From: Lindgomyces ingoldianus
Taxonomy: Eukaryota; Ascomycota; Dothideomycetes; Pleosporales; Lindgomycetaceae
Assembly (NCBI RefSeq): GCF_010093535.1
Contig: NW_022985182.1
Coordinates: forward strand, 445,785-509,784
Direction: 5' to 3'
DNA length: 64,000 bases
The number at the start of each line of letters is the position of its first letter. Position 1 is the stretch's first letter. Both the position numbers and the translations under genes were made by a program. The notes under the pieces are model-generated. The model ran no database searches and was not told the origin of the DNA. It saw only the letters and a list, made by a program, of their open reading frames with translations. This document shows positions 1 to 11,148 of the stretch, in pieces.

Positions 1-1226
1 AGCAGAACAAGCAAAAAGCTTACCTAAACAAAGAATAAAAGTATACTTACTTGATAGATTTGGTATGTTTCGAGTCCAATCCTTTAGGGTTAGATTACTA
101 TAGATTGCAAATACTAGATTTTGGAATTTACACTATGTCAACGGCCATCTAAACCACCGAGTACATCAGCCACGGCAAAGGTGATTGGGGGCAGGTATAT
201 AAGCCTCCGTACCTCTACCTCCGACCATGAGGTTTACTTCCTACTATAGCTCTACCATACTATATACCTTTTATCCTGCCTCCCTTCACCGTACCTTGTG
301 CTCCCTGCTCGAATACCTCGTACAGTAATAGTAATAGCAAACTGTGCTCCATAAAATTCTCATCCTTTTTTTTATTCCTAATAGTCTTCTCTTACGGTTC
401 TAGTACTCGTCATTGATATTCTATTTAACCCTTGATCTGTCGGTTAGATCTCAATACCAATTTGCTAAGAATAAGTGGCAGTAATGCCAGGCTGTGTAGA
501 TCATTGACTCTAGTGCAGCGTCAGCACGACATCATTGTCTTTGATGGGTACAATCCTTAAAATCATTAAAGATTCTGATGCATCTTCTTCCTGCTCGGGC
601 ATATTAGTTCTTAACCGAGTTGAGAAAGTCAGGCAGATGAGTTGGAAGTGGCTAGACTTGTCTGCCGCATGAGACACTATCCTGTTTGGCAGGGAACTGA
701 GGTAATTGACGACCCTAATGGGTTCTATGCTGCTTGGGCAATCTGTGGACGCAGTATGAGTGTTAGTCACATTGTTAAGAGGCATAAGTTGCAATAAACC
801 CCATCGTGCGATGCAGGTAAGCTTGATAAGGTTCACGAGAGGTGAAGGCCTTGTAGTAATTAAGTAGATTATATTTTACACTCTTGAGTGAACATATGAA
901 ATACATAGAAATATACAAAGGAAAGAGATGTCGGGGGATATCAAAATTCCCAAGGTCTAACGGACCGAAATATTCCCACATAAGAAATATTAAAACATTG
1001 TACCCGGCCCTCACATTAAACGAAAGTGTGTTCTCTCAACCAGGGTCGGCGAAGGACCCACTTGATTCATCCCCATACCCACCATGATCCTTCTTCGTCG
1101 TCTTCGTATCCATATAGTCCTTCGCTATCAAATTCGTAATCCACATCCGGGTCGACAACAGACAGGTTGCCACTGCTATCGCATTAACATTACAGCAAGC
1201 GGTTACGAGTAGAGGAAGGCACCTAC
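1..1226. other. Gene-free left edge
   Basis: I see no convincing gene. A 108-residue open frame on the minus strand (510-836) has no recognisable motif and no splice partners that I could place. The stretch is AT-leaning, and a TATA-like run lies near 196-203. It could hold the 3' UTR of the ankyrin gene that ends at 1227. Confidence 0.5.
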
Positions 1227-3986
1227 CTACTGCCTAGCCTGAGCATTTGGAAACAGCAGCGAAAGTCCCTCCTCCCAACCCCTTTCTGTAACGATATCGA
1301 TGACTGGGCGTCCAGACTCATCCGTAACTTGAAGGTCAACAGGCCCACCCTTCTCAATAAGCAGGCGCAGGATATGAGCGTCTCCATTCTCGACAGCTTG
1401 TAGCACTGCATTCCACCCGCGGTGCATCATATTAATGTTCGCGCCGCGGGTAAGCAACATCTGCAAGATCTCCGTATCGCCTGGCAGAAGCCTGCGCAGC
1501 GCCTTGACAAGCGGTAAATGTTCGCCAGGCTGATTTGGGTCAGCGCCTGCTTCATCGAGCAAGAACCGCACAATATGCTTATGGCGCTCGCGGATGGCTG
1601 TCGTAAGCGGTGAAAACACCCCACAGTTCTTGTCTTCAACGCTCACGCCGGCAGCAAGAAGCATCTTGATGCTGTCGATTTGGTTGGCGACTACGGCCAT
1701 TTCGATGACACCGCGGAAGGCACGGGGGTTGGGTGTTGCAGTAAGGATTTTCTTGAGAATAGTAGGCTGCTTGACGGCCATGCAGAGGGGCCAGTCAGCG
1801 CCGCGGATGGCGGGGTCTGCGCCGTTGGCGAGCAGGAGTTCGATGAATTCGATGTGGTCGTCGCGGATGGCGGTGGTCAGGGCAGTATTGCCTTCTGGAG
1901 TCTTGTCATTGGGGCTTACACCTTGGTTGAGGAGGTACAAGAGTGCGTCTTTGTTGTTGTGGGCGACGGCCGTTTCGATGATACCCTTGGGTGTGCGTAG
2001 ATCTGCACCCGCAGCAACGAGCTGGGGCAGGAAGTGCGCGCGGTTGTGTGTAATGCATTTGAAGGCAGGGTACTCCGCAGCCTTGAAGTTGGGATCGGCA
2101 CCGTGCTCGAGGAGGTAGGTGACAATGTCCGCGCTGTTATCACGGATGGCAGAGCATAATGGGGTATAGACGCCGTCTTTTCTAGTGTTGGGTGAGATTC
2201 CGGTGTTGATAAGGATGGAGATGGATTCCATCTTCTTCAGGCTGGCAGCGAGCTCCATGATGCCTGGGCACTTTTTGTGGTCGGCACCTCGATTCAACAG
2301 CAGCTGAAGCGCCTTTGGCTGGTAAGTGGAGGGCCATAGAGGGTGCTTGGGTCCCGGAAGGTTGGGGTTCGCGCCATTGTCCAAAAGGACCGTCATGAGG
2401 TCGATACGGTTGGCCTGAATGGCCCGGAATAGTGCGGTTGTGCCCTCTTCATTCTTTGTATTCGAATCAGCCCCCGACTTGAGCAAGAGTTCAACAAGTT
2501 TGGGCGAGACCGTCTTGTTTATGCACTGAACAAGCACGGCGCTGCTGCTCTCTGTGATGAAGTTCGCGTCGCCGCTATTAGATAGGTACAGCTGAACGAG
2601 ATCGGTACGGTTCTCACACGCTGCTAAGCAGAACGGCGACTCTGAATTTGGACCAGCGTCTCGGTTCGGGTCTGCGCCAGCCTTCAGCAAGAGCTTTGCG
2701 CCTTCATAAAATGACGCTTGGGTAGCGGTATAGAGAGGAGTATAGTCTTGATTGTCATGGCCGTTAGGGTCGGCCCCATATCGCAGCAAGAGGCTGATGC
2801 TCTCAGCGTCTCGGTTCTGCGCGGCGGTTCTCAGCATGCTGGCTTCCACTCTGGAGTCCGCCCTGGCGCCGCCCTCGAGCAGTTGCTCGAGAGTCCTATG
2901 TTTCTTCTGATGAACGGCGTTCACTAGAGCCGCCTTGCCACCAGCCGGCATTGAGCCCATGTGCTGTCTGGCCATCCAGTTGGCCCCCGTCTTGCGATAC
3001 GGTGCGTCGACTGAGGATCGGTCCTGCATGCTGAGCTGTTGTAATTCCTCGTCTACAAAGGTCCTCGATCTGGTCGACTCATCCGATGAATGCTCTCCAT
3101 AGCCAGGTTCACCATGGTATGCACTGTTCTGCCGATACACTGTGTCGCGAATAGAGTGTGTTGTTCCATCCGATCGTATGCTAGGTGCCCGCCATTCGTT
3201 ATGAAGATCAATGGCCCCTGGGGACAAGTTGTACTCATCTCTCCGGAGGTCAGGCGCGGATGGTCGGTCCCGGAGAGGCGTAGGGGGGCGTCTGTCGAAC
3301 TGGGTCAGAGAACGCTCAAGAGGGCGCTCCGAGGACGACAGTAGAGACCTATCCAGCGCAAGTCTATCTATGGAACTAGCTTGGATGGAAGGCTGCTTAG
3401 ACGGTGGCTCAGGGGGGGATAAGGAAGGCGGGGGCTGCATAGGCGGAAGGATGTTGGACTTGCCCGGATTCATGCGATCGAGGGCAGCTGCAAGGCCAGT
3501 GTAGCCAATACCCATCGCTGAGTCGGCCTTTGCGTCTCCGAGTGACCATCGAAACATGGCCGAGCTCATCCGTAGGGCCTCTCGGCTCTTCGTCAAAGTA
3601 CCGCGCACTTTGTCGACATCGTTATCGGCGAACATCATTCGGAAAGCACGGCCAAAGCCGCCCTTCTTATGCTCGTTGTCCAGGAACTTGTGCATCATCT
3701 GGTTGACAACAATAAACTCATCATTGATCCGGCGGAACTGCTTGTCGAGCTCTTGCGTGACATCGGGGGGGAATGCATTGCCTTTGTGTGATGCTTCTGT
3801 CAAGCCTGCCTCAATGGACCAGAGGAGGCGGCTGAGGTCTAGGAATTCAGTTGCGAGAGTTTGGATGCTGTGGAGGGGATGTTTGGCAGAGCTGAGGTAT
3901 TCCAGCATGCGAATAGAGATGGTGTTGCCCAAGAGACTAACGCGGTTGCAGAGCTCAAGAGATGTTTCCTTCCTCGAGGGAGTCAT
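1227..3986 (-). CDS. Large ankyrin-repeat protein
   Basis: This is a single-exon gene of 919 codons with an ATG at 3986-3984 and a TAG stop. Residues 1-170 are a helical N-terminal region without obvious motifs, resembling the poorly characterised N-terminal domains of fungal ankyrin proteins. Residues 180-350 are low-complexity, rich in Pro, Ser and Arg. From about 350 to the C-terminus there are some 14 ankyrin repeats, recognisable from recurring L-L-x-x-G-A-D-P-N turns such as LLLRYGADPNGHD and LLLANGADPA. Several repeats have short replacements where the protein reads KHPLWPSTYQP or EYPAFKC, so the solenoid is irregular. It is probably an intracellular scaffold or interaction protein. 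No NACHT, HET or catalytic domain is seen. The ankyrin fold is certain from sequence; the cellular role is unknown. Confidence 0.85.
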   Translation of the reverse strand: MTPSRKETSLELCNRVSLLGNTISIRMLEYLSSAKHPLHSIQTLATEFLDLSRLLWSIEAGLTEASHKGNAFPPDVTQELDKQFRRINDEFIVVNQMMHKFLDNEHKKGGFGRAFRMMFADNDVDKVRGTLTKSREALRMSSAMFRWSLGDAKADSAMGIGYTGLAAALDRMNPGKSNILPPMQPPPSLSPPEPPSKQPSIQASSIDRLALDRSLLSSSERPLERSLTQFDRRPPTPLRDRPSAPDLRRDEYNLSPGAIDLHNEWRAPSIRSDGTTHSIRDTVYRQNSAYHGEPGYGEHSSDESTRSRTFVDEELQQLSMQDRSSVDAPYRKTGANWMARQHMGSMPAGGKAALVNAVHQKKHRTLEQLLEGGARADSRVEASMLRTAAQNRDAESISLLLRYGADPNGHDNQDYTPLYTATQASFYEGAKLLLKAGADPNRDAGPNSESPFCLAACENRTDLVQLYLSNSGDANFITESSSAVLVQCINKTVSPKLVELLLKSGADSNTKNEEGTTALFRAIQANRIDLMTVLLDNGANPNLPGPKHPLWPSTYQPKALQLLLNRGADHKKCPGIMELAASLKKMESISILINTGISPNTRKDGVYTPLCSAIRDNSADIVTYLLEHGADPNFKAAEYPAFKCITHNRAHFLPQLVAAGADLRTPKGIIETAVAHNNKDALLYLLNQGVSPNDKTPEGNTALTTAIRDDHIEFIELLLANGADPAIRGADWPLCMAVKQPTILKKILTATPNPRAFRGVIEMAVVANQIDSIKMLLAAGVSVEDKNCGVFSPLTTAIRERHKHIVRFLLDEAGADPNQPGEHLPLVKALRRLLPGDTEILQMLLTRGANINMMHRGWNAVLQAVENGDAHILRLLIEKGGPVDLQVTDESGRPVIDIVTERGWEEGLSLLFPNAQARQ

Positions 3987-6009
3987 AGTGATAGTGCAGA
4001 ATTACGCTGCCCGTTGTAAGAAAAGATAAACTCTGGACAGCTGCCAGCAGGGGAAAGACTGTCACCTTTTATGCTACACATGCCAATTCGGCCTGCTGAT
4101 GGATCTGCGCCCTTGTCAGGTTCTGGCCCTGCGCGAATTCCACTAGTAGGCCTAAATTACGGGTCAAGGTGAATGGTGAGCGAATCGGAGGAAGACCGTG
4201 GAGAGTTCGTCATGTGTGGCGTAGTCAGGGGCATGAGGATCCAAAGTTAAGGTTTGACCTTCCCGCAGCCCCGCCGAGTAGTGATCCGAATGGATTGCAT
4301 ATCCAATATCGTCGCAGGGGTAAGTGGTTTTAAGACCTCCTGTATCCAAGGGACGAAAACAAGGGTACAGCCTGCCAATTCAACCAACCACTATAAGGAA
4401 TAGAGAGACTGAAGCAACATTCTGAGCTCATCGCATTTGCCAAGTGATTAAACACTACTTACCCTGCGACCATAGTAACGGCGTCTACGGCGCGGTAAAC
4501 TGTTCCAGTCCAGTGAACATTTTCGAGCTTGTTCGGTCGTGGGTTGAGGATCACTACGCACGGCCTTTCCAAATCGGTACACAATAAACTCTAAGTTAAA
4601 TTCTTCCATTGTCTAATTAGGATTACGAACAGGGAAGCAAAATATTGGCGGGGATTAAGCAGAACTGCAGAAGGTGTTGTTAAGGATTGTGGAGGACAGA
4701 CCAGAAGACACAACGAGATGCGGGGAAGCCAAGGCCAGACTATCACGTGACTATCTCCTTGGAATTGGTGACGCCAGTATCGCTGGCGATCAAGGACGCA
4801 GCGCATACTGCCGACGATTCAGCATTTCGCCGGCACTTTTCTTGTCCAAACAAATTGGAACAGAGTCCGATTCTCTCCGCCAGTTGCAGATCCAGACACC
4901 ACAGGAGAATACTACGTGTTGCCTGATTCTGCTTGGGCCCGGGATGTAGAGCCAGGGTTCCCTGCACCAGCACGCCTTGGTACTTCGGGATCGATTTCAT
5001 TCGAATACAATCATGCATTTCTTAAAGTCTTCGGTATTCTAGACGTGCCACGAAACAGATCTAGTGAGACCCTGAAAAAGAAAATGCTGGCATTGATGCT
5101 GGCACATTGGTTAAGGGAACTCCGCACGTAAAGAGACTGGCCATCGATCCAGTGGAAATGGGCGACGATAATCAGAACCACCTCGACTATCCAAACAAGG
5201 TTTATGCCGCGTAGCAGACACTGCTAAAATGCTATTCTCAGTGTGGGATTTCCAAGGGAATTGATAAGCTAATGGCAACCTCAGGCATTATAAACTAGTT
5301 TCCCAGGTCACAAGAGATACGCTCCTTGAAGGTCTATGATAGAACAGCCTTGTTTAAGATTTGTGCTAGGTTTTGTACGAATAACATCAAGAAAGAGTGA
5401 CTACAGAGAAAATCGTTATTGACACATATAAATCCAGTCAACTCAGGCATGCCTCACTCGTTCTGCGATGGAGAGCTTCAAATGCGACTGGCTCATTCAA
5501 AGGTTCTCTGCATCATTTGAGAGCTCACAAAGCGTTACCCCGCTCGAACACATTCCACTTTACCTCGATAACCCACAGACGAGACTCCCCTTCTAAGGAG
5601 ACTTAGCATGCATGGCGATCTTGGGCTGCCACTGCGACCGATGACTGGGGTCACGGTTTCTTGAGCCCCGGTCTTAATAGGTACGACAAGACCGACGAGG
5701 CCATTTTAAATTTCTGGGCTCCTTAATGCCTCCAATCCCCATTTCGTACCCAGCTTTTTCTTACTAAGACCTATTGAAAAGTAGCTTTGTCAAGCTCATT
5801 CTCTAAACTACCATCCACCGAAACAACCCTTAAATTCTCCGCACTCCCAAATCACCTCCTCAACGAATAAATAACTCCTTTCTTATGAACAAGAGCAAGG
5901 ACTAGACAGAGTATTATAGTTTCTGGGTTTCTTGTGTTACTAAAATTTTAACATTTTAATATCTCAGTCTCTTTTCGATAGCAGTCATCGCAAATAGTAC
6001 CATCTACCC
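3987..6009. other. Intergenic region with a possible decayed coding trace
   Basis: About 2 kb without a confident gene. One plus-strand frame between about 4770 and 5131 stays open for over 110 codons without an ATG at its start and ends at a TAA near 5129. It reads like protein in places (for example GEYYVLPDSAWARDVEPG), but I recognise no family. It may be an unplaced exon or a relic. The rest looks non-coding. Confidence 0.35.
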
Positions 6010-6933
6010 CTAAATCCTCGCTCCTTCCCCCGCCCCTCTTTTCCACCCATATCCCCCTTTCAGTCTATAATACCCCACCTCCGCCATCTCCAATCCCTCC
6101 ATTACCTCCCTCGCCCACTCCGTCTGGCCCGTCTCTGCCAACTCCTTTATAGGCAACATCTCTCCATCGAATTCACAAAGTGTCAGGTATTGAGGGACTT
6201 TGGGAGATTTGCGGACGAATTGGTCGAGTACGGAGGCGTTTATCACTTTAAAGCGGCGGAGGCGGCGAAAACCAGGGATGCGGGAGATGAGCGGGATGTG
6301 TTCAGTGGTGTACCAAGCGTTGAATTGGGAGGGGGAGGAAGGGGAGGGTTGGAGACAGGCGGATATAAGGAGCGGTGCTGGTCCTGCATCGATGATTAAT
6401 AACGGTCAAACATTTCTAGCAAGTGAATTTCGCTCTTCTCGAAACCGAACCGATTGAAATAGGACACAGTGAGAAAGTAGTTGCCTACCTTCCGGCACCC
6501 CTCCCTCCCGTTCAACAACCTGCACCCCCTCATAAAACCTTGTATCAAACCGCGCCTGCTTAAACACCCCTTCCAACAACTCCTTCCGCGGCTCACTCTG
6601 TCCATCTAATCCTTTGAACTCTGTTGTCTCTCGATACGACACGTCGGGCATTTCGTAGACGGTTAGCCATGGTGCTGGCTCATTTGCTTCTGCTCCTGTA
6701 TCCAGAGCTGCATCTGGGTTGGCATCTTGGGGGCTGGGTGAAGAGGTGGTGATAGAAGAGGGATTCCGGGTAGGGGTTTGTGGGATAACTTCATAGCGAG
6801 CAGCGCGCGGGACACCGGGGAGGGAGGTTACTTCGTGGATGTGGGTGTTTTCATACCAGTCGCAGAAGTGTTGGGGGGTGAGGATGGAGGGGTTACGAAT
6901 GCGGGAGGAAACCCAGAGGACGCCTGGGGGCAT
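6010..6933 (-). CDS. Tandem EthD-like (dimeric alpha/beta barrel) protein
   Basis: Two exons: 6489-6933 and 6010-6383. The 105-nt intron 6384-6488 runs GTAGGC..CAG, and the joined frame gives 272 aa. The protein contains two copies of a similar segment: residues about 19-50 (FCDWYENTHIHEVTSLPGV followed by RAARYEV) and about 165-195 (FNAWYTTEHIPLISRIPGF followed by RRLRRFKV). The pattern W-Y-x-x-x-H-I-x-x-x-x-x-x-P-G resembles the EthD / stress-responsive ferredoxin-like barrel family, whose subunits usually dimerise. Here two halves are fused, which would make a pseudodimer. A Ser/Pro/Thr-rich insert (residues about 52-85) separates strands in the first half. The substrate is unknown. The family call is inference from a short motif; the internal duplication and the splice are seen directly. 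Confidence 0.7.
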
Positions 6934-7786
6934 TGCGGATGCAGTGGGGTATATACTTATGTGGAATTTACATAGGCGGGTTGTAGGGGAAATTGGGGGA
7001 GGGAGGATAGCATAGAGGGCTAGTATAGAGGGATTTAGGCATGTATAGGATTTAAAAGCAGCTCTGGGGCGGTTGAGATTTACAGACCGGGAAGGGAGGG
7101 GAAGGAGATTTTAGGGTGGCCAGCAAAGGAAGATGGTTCAAGGAAACCAAAAAGGCCCAGAAGATAAGGACCAACATTCCGAACGTTGTGTACTTAGGCT
7201 TTTATCTGCCTACGTGTTCCGGAAGTTTACGGTTACCTTGTTCGCGATTCTCTGGGCGTCTCTGGCAATGCTTATCCGTAATGAGACGAGCAAACTGTGG
7301 GGAAGTTGGCGCAAACGCCGTCAACACCACTTCAGTTCACTGCACGACTCGGAAATGTAGAACCTGGAGTAAATCATCCATAGACCTACCCATAGACTTT
7401 ATTTATACTGGTACAAAATTACATGTGCGAACGAAAGACGAAAAGAATTTGACAAGCCATTACGTTGATTTGGATATAGAATTATTCATGCATCTATTAC
7501 ATCTATCTCATCTAACTAGCTGAGCAAGAGCACTTCCTGCTACAAGTTGCCTGCTATACATGAAGAGATTCCAAAAAAAAAAAAACCAACCGTCGGACTA
7601 TGATACCTGAGGCTCTGATACTGACTACGCCGAGTTCAGTCCAGCCCATGATGCCATCCCAGAATCCAAAAACGCCGTCGCCATGTGATAAGCAACTAAA
7701 ACCCAATTCCAATGACCAGGAGCCATTCTAGCCATTCCTTCCCATCCGATGCCGATGGTATGCATTCTAAATTTCATTGCTTTTGT
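6934..7786. other. Intergenic region
   Basis: This lies between the EthD-like gene's promoter and the 3' end of the PLC-like gene. The plus-strand open frames here have no recognisable motif and begin at non-ATG codons. A poly-A run (7574-7585) is the only notable sequence. Confidence 0.5.
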
Positions 7787-8869
7787 CTACGACCCAAACG
7801 CAACAGCCACAACAACCGCAACCACAACCGCCAAAACACTCCCCCTTGTCTGTGGTCCCCCCGAAACCTTTTCATTCAGTGCTACAGTCGGCAGTGTCCT
7901 TCTGCCCGTTGCACCACTAACACCATTCGCCTTATCCACACTCTCCATCGCTGGCCCCATATTGGTGAAATCGACGATAGTAAACGTCGGCGGCTTGTTG
8001 TACACAGCCGTGCACTTCGTCAACTGTTCGCCGAGCGAACCTACGCCCGTCTGCGCGTTGGTAATGTTGGCGTAGTCACTGTTTGGGGTTTGGATGCCGA
8101 AGAGTCCGGTGTTGTAGAGGAAGTGGTTCATGAGAAACATTCTACCAGAGCTAGCGGCAGAGGAGGTGGAGTTGTTCAGGGACGTGGGTCGGGCGGGGGT
8201 GCATTGGTAGTCGGTTGGCGATTGGTTGTTGAAGTCATTTTCGAATATGAAGGTGAATTCGTCCATCAACCACGGATAATCTGAGCTGGGAGTCGACAGG
8301 GAAGCAACGAAGGTCATCAAGCGTGTGTTGTTCGAGATCAACGATTGGAGGGTGGGCCATTGTTTTGGGACTGAGGAAAGGGATGGGGGTGTATAAGCGT
8401 ACTTGTCGATTCCGGCTGTTTTAAACTCGCTGCCGAGCTCGGCTGGACTGGCATTGTCAGAGTTTACGAGAAGAATGGTGACGACGTCGTTCGGGTTGTT
8501 GTCCATCCACGTCTTAATTGTCCCCAGCCAATTCGACAGTGTTCCCATGTCGAGTAGACCACAGTTAGTATGGCACAGATGCCATTGCGACGCGCCAGTT
8601 GAGCTGTTTCCGTTCTTGTGTACCTGCGCCGTCAACAACCGCACGCCGGAATCAAGCTGGGTTGGCGAGTCGTAGTATTGGTTGCCAGAGGTGGAGAACG
8701 AGGTTGACTTGTCACGCAAGAAGGGGCTGTCGTGGGCGCCGAGGTGCGTGATGTTGTTGTACGCCCTGTTGCATAATGACGGCGAGTTGTTGCAGGCTGT
8801 CTGGGCAGAGGCAGCGTTATAGAGGAAGGGTATCAGAGCGGCGGTCCGGAGGACTGCTTTCAGAAACAT
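7787..8869 (-). CDS. Secreted, GPI-anchored PLC-like phosphodiesterase
   Basis: The chosen start at 8869 gives 360 aa beginning with a typical signal peptide (MFLKAVLRTAALIPFLYNAA, cleavage near SAQ). The frame is open another 48 codons upstream, but that part is not signal-like. The mature part matches the fungal PLC-like TIM-barrel family: an ITHLGAHDSPF motif near residue 42 supplies the His/Asp of PI-PLC X-type active sites, followed by QLDSGVRLLTAQVH and WHLCHTNCGLLDMGTL, then a WLMDEFTFIFEND segment. There are many N-glycosylation sequons. The C-terminus is a hydrophobic tail (GSVLAVVVAVVVAVAFG) after a small-residue stretch, as in GPI-anchor signals. It probably acts at the cell surface or wall. 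The natural substrate of this fungal branch is not established. Confidence 0.85.
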   Translation of the reverse strand: MFLKAVLRTAALIPFLYNAASAQTACNNSPSLCNRAYNNITHLGAHDSPFLRDKSTSFSTSGNQYYDSPTQLDSGVRLLTAQVHKNGNSSTGASQWHLCHTNCGLLDMGTLSNWLGTIKTWMDNNPNDVVTILLVNSDNASPAELGSEFKTAGIDKYAYTPPSLSSVPKQWPTLQSLISNNTRLMTFVASLSTPSSDYPWLMDEFTFIFENDFNNQSPTDYQCTPARPTSLNNSTSSAASSGRMFLMNHFLYNTGLFGIQTPNSDYANITNAQTGVGSLGEQLTKCTAVYNKPPTFTIVDFTNMGPAMESVDKANGVSGATGRRTLPTVALNEKVSGGPQTRGSVLAVVVAVVVAVAFGS

Positions 8870-9865
8870 GTTGATGATGGGAGTAGATTGTGGATGTTGT
8901 GTAAATGTGACCTCGGTGCAAACAATTATACGTTTGCAAAGTCGAAACAACGAAAGCCGAGTCACACAAGGGAAGTGAAAGCGACAGGCAATGTACGTAA
9001 AATGACGAATCAAATATCGGTATCGACGAAGTGAACGGAGCCAGAAAATATCGGCAAACGAAGAACAGCCAACGACAAGAATAAGTACTTTCAGCTCAGA
9101 GATATTCAGCCTGCATATTATTCATAGCAGATGCTGGAGGCGGCGAATGTTGTGGGAATTGTGGAGACGCCGCAGCTGGCTGCACAGCCCCGCGAGACAC
9201 GCAGAGGGCGAGAGGTCGTTTCAGGCGTCGTCAGCCGCCGAAGGACTGCACCTGCGACAAATCCCGAAACCCTGTGAGTAGGCGGCTGTCATGTTAGCGA
9301 TCAATGCCCTATTATTAGCCGGTTGGTGCGAAACCCGTTGCTGGTTTGCAGGCTGGTGCAGAGCGAGGTGTGTGAGGGCACAGTGGTTTTTCTGGGGGGG
9401 CTGACAGATCTTGAGGCGTCGGGGGGGGGGGGGGGGGAGTGAGGTGTGTGGGATCTTTTCTGGTGTAGCGGCTCGGCGTCTTGGCGACCCGGTCACGGCG
9501 GGATTGATTCCCGGTCAGTGATGGCGATCCTCAGCCCTATGGAATGCTTGGGCTTGCTTGAGGTTAACTTCTCGCAAAGCGCCGCTTCTTTTGTGACGCT
9601 GCATGTTTGTTGTCGCTCTGCAAACCCGCAATTGTTTTGACTCCTTCAATCGCTCGCGGTGAGGTACCACCAAACTTTTATCGAGCCACAGTCCAGCCTT
9701 CCTGTCCGGTGAGCGGTTTCTCTCCACTCCTGTCCATGCCAGCGCCAGCCACCAGCAAACACCGCCTCGACAACTCTCACCTCGCACACCGCGTCCTCGT
9801 ACTAACCTACCGCATTCGGCCACCATCTTCTCAGCCCCCCAGCCCCACGTCAACTCCTACCAAAC
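8870..9865. other. Divergent promoter region between the PLC-like and lipocalin-like genes
   Basis: About 1 kb lies between two divergently transcribed genes. It holds a 17-base poly-G run (9421-9437) and otherwise nothing I can name. Open frames here are short and without motifs. It presumably carries both 5' UTRs and promoters. Confidence 0.5.
9421..9437. repeat. Poly-G homopolymer, 17 bases
   Basis: An uninterrupted run of G on the plus strand, inside the divergent promoter region. Such runs are prone to sequencing and replication slippage, and G-tracts can form quadruplex-like structures. Confidence 0.95.
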
Positions 9866-10492
9866 ATGGCCAAACCAATAACCCTGCGCGCGCCCTCAAG
9901 CCTCGCATCCACAAATCCCTTGTTGTCCTCAACCTCGAGTCCCGTCGTCGCACCTCCAATATCCTGGATCGAAGGCTCATGGAACGTCACGCACTCCTCC
10001 CTTCCCATGTGGAAGAAGAGTCGGAACGTCGTGATCAAGTATGCTCGAATCCCCGGTACCTTGCCCGCGCTCCTGGACGACGAAGTCTCATACCAATCAC
10101 TGTCCTCCACAAAACGGAAGACGGTGTGTGGGGTTGACAAACCCTTCAACCCTACTGGCGCGCCCTCTCCCACTCTGGAAAACGGAAACGGAGAAGGAGA
10201 GGACGCAGCGAGTCTGGGGTACAATTGGCGGGGCAAGGGGTGGTTGATGATTGCGTCGAGTAAGTGGGAGTTCCTGGGTTATGGGGAGGAGGAAGGTGGG
10301 AATAAGTGGGCTGTGACGTATTTTGCGAAGACTATGTTTACGCCTGCCGGTGTGGATTTTTATTCTGAGGAGGGAGGATTGAAGGAGGAGACGGTGGACG
10401 GGATAAAAGTTGCGTTAGAAGCGCTTGGAGGGGATGTTGCGGCGCTGGCGAAACAGTTGTTTGTTGTCAAGATGGATGACTCGAGGACATGA
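9866..10492 (+). CDS. Lipocalin-like / conserved fungal protein
   Basis: A single-exon gene of 208 aa with ATG in CAAACATGG context and a TGA stop. The core begins at SWIEGSWNVTHSSLPMWKKS (residues about 33-52), followed by SRNVVIKYARIPGT, then a tripartite pattern with YNWRGKGWLMIASSKWEFLG (118-137) and WAVTYFAKTMFTPAGVDFYS. The GxW opening with alternating beta strands resembles lipocalin/calycin-type proteins, including those labelled VDE lipocalin-like in fungi. There is no signal peptide, so it is probably cytosolic. A C-terminal helix (EETVDGIKVALEALGGDVAA) follows the barrel. The ligand is unknown. That it is a real conserved gene is likely; the calycin assignment is moderate. Confidence 0.7.
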   Translation: MAKPITLRAPSSLASTNPLLSSTSSPVVAPPISWIEGSWNVTHSSLPMWKKSRNVVIKYARIPGTLPALLDDEVSYQSLSSTKRKTVCGVDKPFNPTGAPSPTLENGNGEGEDAASLGYNWRGKGWLMIASSKWEFLGYGEEEGGNKWAVTYFAKTMFTPAGVDFYSEEGGLKEETVDGIKVALEALGGDVAALAKQLFVVKMDDSRT

Positions 10493-10880
10493 TGTGGTCG
10501 TTAGTATTGAATAGTGCCGGGGCCCGTAGAGGAAGGGTCCTTTAATGGTAATGATGCGTTGGGGTGGTAGCCAGGAGGATACGTCTAGTGGTTAGGAGCT
10601 TGATATTCGAGATACCCCAGCAAAGATACCCAATCAGTACAATTTGTTTCAACGATGCCCAAGTCAAGATGCACCCACGTGTACGTTTCACACTTACGTC
10701 CCCGCCACCTAAATCCTCCGCATTGGACTAGAGTCGCGTGGCAGATGAAATGAAACAATCCTTCCATGCAACTGCAATCCATAGATCAACACCTAGCATA
10801 GTCTTGAATCCCAGAGGAGCTATTATTAAAACAGTAAAATCAGTAATGTATCAGATTATGCATTAGCCGTAGTGAGGGCT

Positions 10881-10916
10881 CGCGAGAGCGGTCGCGAGAG
10901 CGGTCGCGAGAGCTGT
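10881..10916. repeat. 12-bp tandem repeat, three copies
   Basis: The unit CGCGAGAGCGGT occurs three times head to tail; the last copy reads CGCGAGAGCTGT. The CGCGAG core is partly palindromic and GC-rich against a neutral background. Confidence 0.95.
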
Positions 10917-11101
10917 CGTCTAACAATATCCAATATCCCCTCCTACTTCGCCAAAACCAAGGAAATAATGCGCATCGATCCAACTGCAGTGTATATACAT
11001 TGCCATCAATGAATGCAGGTCGCCCAATACCGTCCCGTATGCACACGGTCTCGTGGCCATCCAGACCAAAATCAGGGGATAATGTGCGCGTGCGAACAAC
11101 G

Positions 11102-11141
11102 ACACACACCCACACACACACACATATATATATATATATAC
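11102..11141. repeat. CA/TA compound microsatellite
   Basis: About 23 bases of CA-rich dinucleotide repeat run straight into about nine TA units. It sits a few bases downstream of the IPK1 stop codon, so it is probably in that gene's 3' UTR. Confidence 0.95.
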
Positions 11142-11148
11142 TATCTCG

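Larger units (their letters stand above)
10493..11148. other. Convergent intergenic region with simple repeats
   Basis: A 3'-to-3' spacer between the lipocalin-like gene (+) and IPK1 (-). It carries a 12-bp tandem repeat and a CA/TA microsatellite, listed separately. No coding signal is seen. Confidence 0.6.

Noticed and set aside
7116..7523. 135-codon plus-strand open frame
   Set aside because: It starts at a non-ATG codon and has no motif and no splice partners; an in-frame chance run is more likely.
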